A stretch of 14,338 nucleotides of DNA, taken from an uncultured Lachnospiraceae bacterium. Its GTDB lineage: Bacteria; Bacillota_A; Clostridia; Lachnospirales; Lachnospiraceae. This document shows positions 1 to 5,150 of the stretch, in pieces. A model generated the notes under the pieces. The model searched no databases, was not told the origin of the DNA, and saw only the letters and a program-made list of their open reading frames with translations. How positions within the stretch are numbered: the first letter of the stretch is position 1; each line of letters starts with the position of its first letter. Both the position numbers and the translations under genes were made by a program. The stretch lies in contig CACXDR010000070.1 in NCBI GenBank assembly GCA_902766415.1, positions 1 to 14,338 on the forward strand. The letters run 5' to 3'.

Positions 1-974
1 GCGTCGGTATCTCGGCATTCGCCGCGGCGGACAACCTCCTGCGCATTTTCTGGGCCGTGCCTACCGGCATGCTTGCCGTCTCCAGGCTGATGATCAGCGT
101 CAGCATCGGAGAGGAGGACCGGGAATCGCTTACCGAGGTCATGCGCGTCATGTTCCGGAGATTCGTCCCGCTGATGTGCGGGATCTCAGCGGTGCTGATC
201 GTTTCGGCGGTCCCGCTTACACGCATATTTTTCCGTGACCCGTCCGATCCTGTCTACATGATGACGGTCCACGGCTTAAGGATCCTTCCGCTCTGCATGC
301 CGCTCAGCATCATCTGCATGCACTTCGTCTGCTACGGGCAGGCGTCCGGCAAGCTCTGGCTCGTGCACATCCTGTCCCTCCTGGACGGCGTGGTGTGCGT
401 GGCCGGCTTTACGGCGCTCCTCATCCGGGCGGTGGGTATGGACAGCGCCTACATCGCGAACGTGCTGAACGGCGTCGTGACGACGCTCGTAGTCATCGGC
501 TACGCGTGGATCATCGGGAAGCATTTCCCGCGGAACATGAGTGAGCTCATGGCCATTCCGGAGAGCTTCGGCGTCCCGGAGGACGAACGCATGGACCTCA
601 GGGTGAAGACCATGGAGGACGTCGTCGGCATCGCTGTCAGGGTGCAGGAGTTCTGCGACGGAAAGGGGATCGACGCCCGGCGCGCGCACCTTGCCGCGCT
701 TGCGCTCGAGGAGATGGCCGGGAACGTCATAGACCACGGCTTCAGGAAGGACACGAAAAAGCATCAGGTCGACGTGCGTGTGGTGCATAAGGACGGAGAC
801 GTGATACTGAGGATCAGGGACGACTGCGTGCCCTTTGATCCGGCGGAGAGGCTCAGGATCAGCGATCCCGGGGATCCCGTGAAGAATATCGGCATCCGCA
901 TGGTCTTTAAGACCGCGCGGGATGTAAGGTACCAGAACATGTTCGGGCTGAACGTGCTGACGATCAGGATCTGA
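1..974 (+). CDS. MATE-family transporter fused to RsbW-like HATPase domain (5' partial)
   Basis: The gene enters from the left edge, with its reading frame starting at base 3; 323 residues are visible and no start codon is in the window. The first ~170 visible residues are hydrophobic, with about four membrane segments (roughly visible residues 54-77, 94-113, 118-145 and 149-172). They resemble the C-terminal half of a MATE/polysaccharide-flippase type transporter. The last ~125 residues form a soluble GHKL ATPase domain of the RsbW/SpoIIAB type: an N-box (EEMAGNVIDHGF, near residue 236), a G1-like box (DDCVPFDP) and a G2-like box (KNIGIRMVF). The G1 box lacks the usual glycine (DxGxxFDP in the family), so ATP binding or kinase activity may be altered. 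The fusion would tether an anti-sigma-type kinase to a membrane transporter. The RsbW- and STAS-like genes directly downstream fit a shared partner-switching pathway. The transporter assignment rests on hydrophobic pattern and overall resemblance; the HATPase is the firmer call. Confidence 0.8.
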   Translation, partial: VGISAFAAADNLLRIFWAVPTGMLAVSRLMISVSIGEEDRESLTEVMRVMFRRFVPLMCGISAVLIVSAVPLTRIFFRDPSDPVYMMTVHGLRILPLCMPLSIICMHFVCYGQASGKLWLVHILSLLDGVVCVAGFTALLIRAVGMDSAYIANVLNGVVTTLVVIGYAWIIGKHFPRNMSELMAIPESFGVPEDERMDLRVKTMEDVVGIAVRVQEFCDGKGIDARRAHLAALALEEMAGNVIDHGFRKDTKKHQVDVRVVHKDGDVILRIRDDCVPFDPAERLRISDPGDPVKNIGIRMVFKTARDVRYQNMFGLNVLTIRI

Positions 975-1021
975 GCCCTGGCGGCGGAGGAGGTTCCGGC
1001 GCGGGGCAGATGCAGCAGGGA

Positions 1022-1048
1022 TATAATATGCCTTTCCCGGGGAAAGGC
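1022..1048 (+). promoter_or_regulatory. Perfect -10 hexamer followed by 8-bp inverted repeat upstream of the RsbW-like gene
   Basis: The 91-bp gap between the MATE-HATPase and RsbW-like genes contains a consensus TATAAT at 1022-1027 in otherwise GC-rich DNA. It is followed by an inverted repeat, GCCTTTCC (1030-1037) and GGAAAGGC (1041-1048), with a 3-base centre. No recognisable -35 lies 16-18 bp upstream. A start site about seven bases after the -10 would fall inside the inverted repeat. The repeat could therefore be an operator or a 5'-end RNA hairpin, and the AGGAAGG ribosome site begins right after it. The promoter may need an activator, or may not be active. Confidence 0.4.
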
Positions 1049-1065
1049 AGGAAGGAAGCGGAACA

Positions 1066-1473
1066 ATGAAGGAACTTACTGTCAAGGCGGAGATCGAAAA
1101 CATCGAGACAGTGACGGACCAGGTGAACAGCTGGCTTGAGGAGATAGGCTGCCCGAAGAAAAAGCAGATGGAGATCGACATCGTGATCGACGAGATCTTC
1201 AGCAATATCTCGAAATATGCCTACGAGCCGGAGACCGGCATGGTCACTGTCCGCCTGGAAGCCGGGAAGGATCCGGGAGTCGCGATGCTGGTCTTCAGGG
1301 ACCAGGGGAAGCAGTATGACCCGCTCCATGTGAAGGAGCCGGACATCACGCTGTCGGCGGACAAGCGGCCGGTCGGCGGTCTGGGGATATTCCTTGTGAA
1401 AAAGATCATGGATGAAGTACGTTACGAGTACAAGGACGGCCATAACGTCCTGTACCTGAAGAAATATTTGTGA
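1066..1473 (+). CDS. RsbW/SpoIIAB-like ATP-binding anti-sigma-type serine kinase
   Basis: This 135-residue protein is a complete stand-alone HATPase_c_2 domain, the usual size for RsbW/SpoIIAB-like switch kinases. The Bergerat-fold boxes are visible: an N-box around residues 42-52 (IDEIFSNISKYAY), a G1 box at 78-86 (FRDQGKQYDP) and a glycine-rich lid/G2 region at 101-111 (RPVGGLGIFLV). Known family members bind a sigma factor or another output protein and phosphorylate a STAS partner on serine. The STAS gene lies 38 bp downstream, the classical arrangement. The ATG at 1066 has an AGGAAGG ribosome site about ten bases upstream and gives the full domain without extension. No sigma factor lies next to it, so the controlled target is unknown; it need not be a sigma factor. 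Confidence 0.88.
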   Translation: MKELTVKAEIENIETVTDQVNSWLEEIGCPKKKQMEIDIVIDEIFSNISKYAYEPETGMVTVRLEAGKDPGVAMLVFRDQGKQYDPLHVKEPDITLSADKRPVGGLGIFLVKKIMDEVRYEYKDGHNVLYLKKYL

Positions 1474-1511
1474 GACGCTGTTCGCAGGGCGTTTGGAAGG
1501 AGAAAACTGAA

Positions 1512-1811
1512 ATGCTGAATATAGATAAAAAGGTGGAAAACGGCACCGTTACCTTTGCCCTTGAGGGACGGCTCGACACGGTCTCCGCTCCGGAATTCGA
1601 GAAGATGCTTAAGAGCTCCCTGGACGGCGTGACGGACCTGGTCCTTGATTTTGAAAAGCTGGAGTACATTTCCTCCGCCGGCCTGAGGGCAGTCCTTTCC
1701 GCCCACAAGATCATGATCAGGCAGGGAAGCATGAAGGTGCTCCACGTCAACGAGACCATCATGGAGATCTTTGACGTTACGGGCTTCGTGGACATCCTGA
1801 CGATCGGCTGA
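1512..1811 (+). CDS. STAS-domain anti-anti-sigma factor (SpoIIAA/RsbV-like)
   Basis: This 99-residue protein is a single STAS domain. The diagnostic segment is DFEKLEYISSAGLRAVL (residues 46-62). By alignment with the DSSGL of SpoIIAA and DSTGL of RsbV, Ser55 is the expected phosphorylation site and Ser54 occupies the usual aspartate position. Unphosphorylated, it would bind the RsbW-like kinase encoded just upstream; phosphorylation would release it. The start at 1512 is preferred because AAGGAG at 1497-1502 is well spaced and the protein begins right at the first STAS strand (MLNIDKKVENGTVTFALEGRL). The in-frame codons back to 1470 would overlap the previous stop and add no conserved sequence. 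A PP2C phosphatase needed to reset the switch is not in the window. Confidence 0.9.
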   Translation: MLNIDKKVENGTVTFALEGRLDTVSAPEFEKMLKSSLDGVTDLVLDFEKLEYISSAGLRAVLSAHKIMIRQGSMKVLHVNETIMEIFDVTGFVDILTIG

Positions 1812-1851
1812 CAGGGCGGCGGACAGCCGCTATGCCCTGTGGCCGCCGATC
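1802..1851. terminator. Nested hairpin between convergent genes, without T tract
   Basis: Three nested perfect stems share one axis: 1802-1808 with 1845-1851 (GATCGGC/GCCGATC), 1811-1817 with 1834-1840 (ACAGGGC/GCCCTGT), and 1819-1822 with 1827-1830 (GCGG/CCGC, loop ACAG). The structure spans the STAS stop codon and the polymerase stop codon, which face each other 18 bp apart. A hairpin here could stop or insulate transcription from both sides. Neither strand has a U-run after the stem, so it is not a canonical intrinsic terminator; it may protect 3' ends or act with Rho. Confidence 0.4.
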
Positions 1852-3263
1852 TGCCGGTTCCGTTCCAGCGCCGTAGCGCCCTTCAGGAGGTCCGTGCCCC
1901 GGAAGAGCGCGCCCGCACCGTATCTCCGCCGGACGGAGAGCATGGCCAGGCGGAGAAGGCGCTCCTTTCTCAGCGCGTCGTAATCGGTGAAGAGGTCCAG
2001 CTGGACAGCGCCGCCGTCCCAGGCGGTGCCGTCGGCACTGACGCCGAGCCGGCGGAAGAGAAGCCGGTGGTCGGTGCGCGCGTCGAAGGAGGCGAGCAGG
2101 GCGTCCATGACCAGGCGCACGGAGTTCGTATACTCCCGCAGGCGGACGGTCCCCCCGTTATGCTTCGGGTGGAGCCTCCCGTAGAAGTCGACGGCGACCG
2201 GCCCGCTGTAGCCGGGGACGGCCTCCAGGCTCCGGTAGTCGTAGGAGACGATCCAGGAGAAGGTACGGGCGGTCTTTCCCTTCGCGAGCATGTCCGCACA
2301 GAGCCCGTCGACCATCTCTGAGAAGACGATCCGCGCCTCCGTGTAGGGCGCGGCGTGGGAAAGCACCTGGCCGGAGGAAAGGCTCCGGATCTCCGGGCGG
2401 TAGCTCTTGATGTCCCGCATGGTGACCGGCTCTATGCCCCACGCGTGGTCCACCAGGATCTCGCCGTCCACGCCGAACGTTTTATAAAAAAACTCCTCGT
2501 CCCAGCGCGAGCGCTCCGCGACGTCCCCCATGGTAAACATGAAGGCCGTATACAGGCGCCGTGCCGTTCCGGGACCGATCTGCCAGAAATCCGTCAGGGG
2601 CCGGTGGTCCCAGAGAAGATACTTATAGGAATCCTCATTGAGCTCCGCGATCCGGACACCGTCCTGGTCTGCGGGGGATTTTTTTGCCACGATATCCATG
2701 GCGACCTTCGCGAGATAGAGGTTGGTGCCGATCCCCGCGGTGGCGGTGATGCCGGTAGTTTTCAGGACGTCCCGGATCATGGTCATGGCGAGGACGCGGG
2801 CGGGGTGCATGTGCGCGGACTCCGCCTCCTTCCGGTAAAAATGGAGGTACGCGGTGCAGTCGATGAAGCACTCGTCGATGGAGTAGACGTGGATGTCCTC
2901 CGGGGCCACGTACCTTAAGTAGATGGAATAGATGAGGGCGGAGATCCGCTCATACTCCGCCATGCGCGGGACCGCGGTGATGTATTCCACCTTCGTCCGG
3001 TGCAGCGCCTCATACTGCCGGATAGCCTGCTTCGCCTCGAAAAGCCGCGGCCTGGAGGGGACGCCCATGGCCTTTAAGGAGGGGGAGACCGCGAGGCAGA
3101 TGGTCTGGTCGGAACGCGTCTCGTCCGCGACCAGGAGATTCGTTTTCAGGGGATCCAGCCCCCGGAAGACGCACTCCACGGAGGCATAGTAAGACTTCAG
3201 GTCAATGCAGATGCAGCTCATGTCCGCGCGTACCGCCTGACCGCGGGAACCGTTCCCGCCCAT
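1830..3263 (-). CDS. Y-family DNA polymerase (UmuC/DinB type, UvrX/YqjW-like)
   Basis: This 477-residue translesion polymerase has the catalytic motifs of the family: IDLKSYYASVE (Asp21 with steric-gate-position Tyr26) and YSIDECFID (Asp130, Glu131). A helix-hairpin-helix-like segment, FWQIGPGTARRL, lies near residue 227. A consensus beta-clamp binding motif, QLDLF, sits at 421-425. The ECVFRGLDPL and TICLAVSP segments resemble the UvrX/YqjW-like SOS polymerases of Bacillota rather than housekeeping DinB. The ATG at 3263 is chosen because AAAGGAGGG lies just upstream, although the spacing is short (4 bases). An internal ATG at 3221 begins exactly at the conserved domain but has no ribosome site. 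The frame stays open upstream to 3581, but that part lies over the promoter and repeats. Two LexA boxes flank the promoter, so DNA-damage induction is expected. Confidence 0.93.
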   Translation of the reverse strand: MGGNGSRGQAVRADMSCICIDLKSYYASVECVFRGLDPLKTNLLVADETRSDQTICLAVSPSLKAMGVPSRPRLFEAKQAIRQYEALHRTKVEYITAVPRMAEYERISALIYSIYLRYVAPEDIHVYSIDECFIDCTAYLHFYRKEAESAHMHPARVLAMTMIRDVLKTTGITATAGIGTNLYLAKVAMDIVAKKSPADQDGVRIAELNEDSYKYLLWDHRPLTDFWQIGPGTARRLYTAFMFTMGDVAERSRWDEEFFYKTFGVDGEILVDHAWGIEPVTMRDIKSYRPEIRSLSSGQVLSHAAPYTEARIVFSEMVDGLCADMLAKGKTARTFSWIVSYDYRSLEAVPGYSGPVAVDFYGRLHPKHNGGTVRLREYTNSVRLVMDALLASFDARTDHRLLFRRLGVSADGTAWDGGAVQLDLFTDYDALRKERLLRLAMLSVRRRYGAGALFRGTDLLKGATALERNRQIGGHRA

Positions 3264-3275
3264 ACGCCCTCCTTT

Positions 3276-3347
3276 CCGCAGGTCCTTCCGCAGGCCCTTC
3301 CGCAGGTCCTTCTGCAGGTCTTTCCGCAGGTCCTTCCGCAGGCCCTT
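3276..3347 (-). repeat. Six tandem 12-bp repeats in the polymerase leader, adjoining its ribosome binding site
   Basis: On the minus strand the unit is AAGGACCTGCGG, present as six contiguous copies: 3276-3287, 3288-3299, 3300-3311, 3312-3323, 3324-3335 and 3336-3347. Three are identical; two share one change (GGCC for GACC) and one has two changes. The next 12 bases toward the gene (3264-3275) contain the AAAGGAGGG ribosome site, so the array runs straight into the translation start region. Each unit also carries AAGG, a weak Shine-Dalgarno-like core. If translated from an upstream start it would encode a repeating LRKD peptide, but no start codon lies between the predicted transcription start and 3263 in that frame. 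Confidence 0.9.
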
Positions 3348-3392
3348 TCTGCAGACCCGGAATATACTTTCGCACTTAAGCTTTCGCCGGCC

Positions 3393-3409
3393 CTGCCTTC
3401 TGAAGGCAG
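3393..3409. repeat. Short perfect inverted repeat in the polymerase leader
   Basis: CTGCCTTC and GAAGGCAG are separated by one base. In RNA this would form a 6-7 bp hairpin in the leader, about 40 bases after the predicted transcription start and before the tandem repeat array. It could be an RNA element or a protein site; nothing further can be said. Confidence 0.4.
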
Positions 3410-3429
3410 AGACAGCAGCAAACGAAAAA

Positions 3430-3442
3430 GAACATACGTTCG
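3430..3442 (-). promoter_or_regulatory. LexA (SOS) box, downstream copy
   Basis: On the minus strand this reads CGAACGTATGTTC, matching the Gram-positive LexA/DinR consensus CGAACRNRYGTTYC. It begins at the predicted transcription start, just after the -10 hexamer. LexA bound here would block promoter clearance. It differs from the upstream copy at one position. Confidence 0.88.
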
Positions 3443-3447
3443 AATAA

Positions 3448-3476
3448 AGCATAGCACCGGTGCTGCCGGAAGTAAA
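3448..3476 (-). promoter_or_regulatory. Predicted sigma-A promoter of the Y-family polymerase
   Basis: On the minus strand, TTTACT (3476-3471) and TATGCT (3453-3448) are separated by exactly 17 bases. Both are moderate matches to the -35 and -10 consensus. A start site near 3440 would give a leader of about 177 bases. The two LexA boxes abut this promoter on either side, the usual geometry of a tightly repressed SOS gene. Confidence 0.7.
3453..3464. repeat. 12-bp perfect palindrome in the promoter spacer
   Basis: AGCACCGGTGCT is a perfect palindrome lying between the -35 and -10 hexamers of the polymerase promoter and overlapping the -10 by one base. It is a possible site for a second dimeric regulator, or a chance palindrome in GC-rich DNA. 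Confidence 0.4.
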
Positions 3477-3489
3477 GAACATATGTTCG
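3477..3489 (-). promoter_or_regulatory. LexA (SOS) box, upstream copy
   Basis: On the minus strand this reads CGAACATATGTTC, a near-ideal Gram-positive LexA site with a fully symmetric core. It abuts the -35 hexamer directly. Its centre is 47 bp from the downstream box, so two LexA dimers could bracket the polymerase promoter. Confidence 0.9.
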
Positions 3490-3650
3490 AAAATGCGTCC
3501 GGCCCGCCGAAAAAAAGTATCCGCCTGCCCAGGTGCCATGGTACAATGAACCTGATACGATGAAAGCACAGACATAAGCACCGCAAAACAACTGACAGAA
3601 CCAGCCGGCCCTGACGCCGGCCGCAGCTTTTTTCAGGGGAAGGAGCGCTT

Positions 3651-4874
3651 ATGGAACACCCGGCCGATGACCTTCTTTTCTGTACTGACGCGTTCAGCAG
3701 GTTTGCTTCCGTCGGAAAGCTTCCCGGCGGCGGGGTCACGAGACTCGGCTACTCGGAAACAGAGGACCGCATGCATGAGATCTTCGCGTCCTTTGCCGCG
3801 GAGCTCGGCTGCATGTACCTTACGGACGATGCCGGCAACTCTTACGTCACAGACAGCGCGGAGGACGGCTACGTGCTGGTCGCGTCGCACCTTGACTCCG
3901 TTATCGGAGGCGGCGTGTACGACGGCCCGGGCGGCGTGATCGCGGGCCTCATGGTCCTGCGCCATGCCATGCGGGAGGGGCTCCGCGTCCCGGTCCGCGT
4001 GGGCGCGTTCCGCTGCGAGGAGTCCTCGAATTTCGGCCTCTGCACCATCGGGAGCGGGCTGATCACACAGGACAGCTACGCGGACAGCGTGGGCGGCCTT
4101 AAGGGGAAGGACGGCAGGACGCTCGGGGAGATCTTCCGGGAAAAGGGCTGGTCCCTCGCCCCGAAGCGCATCTCCGGGATCCGGGAGTATCTCGAGCTCC
4201 ACATCGAGCAGGGAAAGGTCCTGGAGGAGACAGGGACGGAGACAGGCGTCGTCACGACGATCGCAGGCCCGGACCGCTGGCGCTTTTACTTAAGCGGCAT
4301 GGCGGACCACTCCGGCGCCACGCCCATGTCCATGCGGTATGACGCGCTCTGCGCGGCAGCGGAGATCATCCTTGAGGTAGAGAACGCCGGAAAGCGCGAG
4401 GCGGCCTTTGACAGCGTCGCGACCGTCGGCGTCCTGGACAATACGCCGAACGTCATGAACGTCATCCCGGGCGAGGTCACCCTGGGGGTCGACCTCCGCG
4501 GGATCCGGAAGGACAGCATTGCCCGGATGGAGGAGGACATGCTCGAGGCGGTGCGCAGGATCTGCCTGCGCCGGGGCATCACGTACCGGAAGGAGCAGGT
4601 GAATACCGTGGAGCCGGTCGAGCTTACAAAGGAGACAGAGGACGGGCTTTTCCGGGCGGCGGAGGAGCTTGGCATCAGCTGCCGGCGCATGCCAAGCGGG
4701 GCCGGGCACGACGCCATGTGCTTCCCGGAGATCTGCCCCGCCGGGATGGTATTCATCCCGTGCCGCGGCGGCATTTCCCACAACAGGAAGGAGTATACGA
4801 GCTATAAAAGCATCGCGGACGGCGCGGCCGTCATGTACCGGTACCTGAAGGACAAGTACGGGACGAAAGCCTGA
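3651..4874 (+). CDS. M20-family amidohydrolase (allantoate amidohydrolase / N-carbamoyl-L-amino acid hydrolase type)
   Basis: This 407-residue cytosolic enzyme has the expected length and motifs of the dinuclear-metal AllC/carbamoylase group. Likely metal ligands are His80 (ASHLDSV), Asp91 (VYDGPGGV), the Glu123/Glu124 pair (FRCEESSNFG), His184 (LELHIEQG) and His377 (GISHNRKEYT). The dimerisation-domain signature DHSGATPM (219-226) and the substrate-binding-type segments NVMNVIPGEV and DLRG are also present. Known relatives cleave N-carbamoyl groups or ureido compounds, releasing ammonia and CO2 or urea-type products; the exact substrate is not decided by sequence. The ATG at 3651 has GGGGAAGGAG ending five bases upstream. 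No allantoin, hydantoinase or pyrimidine-degradation gene lies nearby. The gene diverges from the SOS polymerase; a weak -10 candidate, TACAAT, lies at 3542-3547 without a good -35. Confidence 0.9.
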   Translation: MEHPADDLLFCTDAFSRFASVGKLPGGGVTRLGYSETEDRMHEIFASFAAELGCMYLTDDAGNSYVTDSAEDGYVLVASHLDSVIGGGVYDGPGGVIAGLMVLRHAMREGLRVPVRVGAFRCEESSNFGLCTIGSGLITQDSYADSVGGLKGKDGRTLGEIFREKGWSLAPKRISGIREYLELHIEQGKVLEETGTETGVVTTIAGPDRWRFYLSGMADHSGATPMSMRYDALCAAAEIILEVENAGKREAAFDSVATVGVLDNTPNVMNVIPGEVTLGVDLRGIRKDSIARMEEDMLEAVRRICLRRGITYRKEQVNTVEPVELTKETEDGLFRAAEELGISCRRMPSGAGHDAMCFPEICPAGMVFIPCRGGISHNRKEYTSYKSIADGAAVMYRYLKDKYGTKA

Positions 4875-4879
4875 AAAAC

Positions 4880-4980
4880 GGCCCCGGGACAGGGCCCGGG
4901 AACGCAGGAAGCGGGACCCCCGGACGGGGTCCGGAGAAACAGGAAGCAGGCCCCCGGGACGGGGGCCGGAAGCGCGGAAA
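4880..4980 (+). repeat. Three related GC-rich hairpin repeats in the 3' region of the hydrolase gene
   Basis: Three diverged units of about 33-35 bp follow the stop codon (4880-4912, 4913-4947 and 4948-4980). Each has a hairpin followed by a purine-rich GGAAGC-type spacer. Unit 2 has a 7-bp perfect stem (4914-4920 with 4926-4932, loop CGGAC). Unit 3 has a 7-bp perfect stem (4949-4955 with 4961-4967, loop GGGAC). Unit 1 has a 5-bp stem (4880-4884 with 4892-4896). Between units 2 and 3 an A-T pair is replaced by C-G at the same stem position, a compensatory change that suggests the RNA structure is kept. All loops contain GGAC. Confidence 0.75.
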
Positions 4981-4982
4981 AC

Positions 4983-5028
4983 AAAGCGGAACGAGAGGGC
5001 GGAAGCGGCCGGATCGTTCCGCTTTTCC
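4983..5028 (+). terminator. Intrinsic terminator of the hydrolase gene
   Basis: A perfect 12-bp stem (4983-4994 with 5014-5025, AAAGCGGAACGA/TCGTTCCGCTTT) closes a 19-base loop, and the 3' arm runs into TTTTCC. It lies 109 bp after the hydrolase stop and immediately before the promoter of the large gene, so it separates the two transcription units. Confidence 0.85.
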
Positions 5029-5057
5029 TTGCAAACAGAGGCGTTGAAAACTATACT
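5029..5057 (+). promoter_or_regulatory. Predicted promoter of the large paralog operon
   Basis: TTGCAA (5029-5034) and TATACT (5052-5057) are spaced by exactly 17 bases, giving a good sigma-A-type promoter right after the terminator. A direct repeat of ACTATA (5051-5056 and 5063-5068) around a GTTAAC palindrome overlaps the -10 region and could be an operator. The leader to the ATG at 5151 would be about 90 bases and AT-rich in its middle. Confidence 0.65.
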
Positions 5058-5150
5058 GTTAACTATATGGAGCGTCCTTCACGAAACAAAAAAAACGCTT
5101 TAAAGAAGCCGTGAAGACCCTCCGACGCAGTATAGAACGGGGTAGAAAGA

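Noticed and set aside
276..1205. Minus-strand open frame over the MATE-HATPase end and the RsbW-like start
   Set aside because: It spans two well-supported plus-strand genes and their intergenic region, and shows no protein motif.
3276..3347. Tandem repeats as a CRISPR array
   Set aside because: The 12-bp units are contiguous with no unique spacers.
3542..3547. TACAAT as a confident hydrolase promoter
   Set aside because: No acceptable -35 at 16-18 bp spacing; mentioned only as a weak candidate in the gene entry.
3264..3581. N-terminal extension of the polymerase to a 583-residue protein
   Set aside because: It would be translated across the promoter, both LexA boxes and the 12-bp repeat array. 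The ribosome site sits at 3267-3275 and the conserved fold starts near 3221.
3604..3633. Possible intrinsic terminator or attenuator just before the hydrolase start (GCCGGC inverted repeat and a T6 run)
   Set aside because: The stem is only 6 bp and the T run begins 7 bases after it. It also overlaps the leader right before the ribosome site, so it is probably coincidental.
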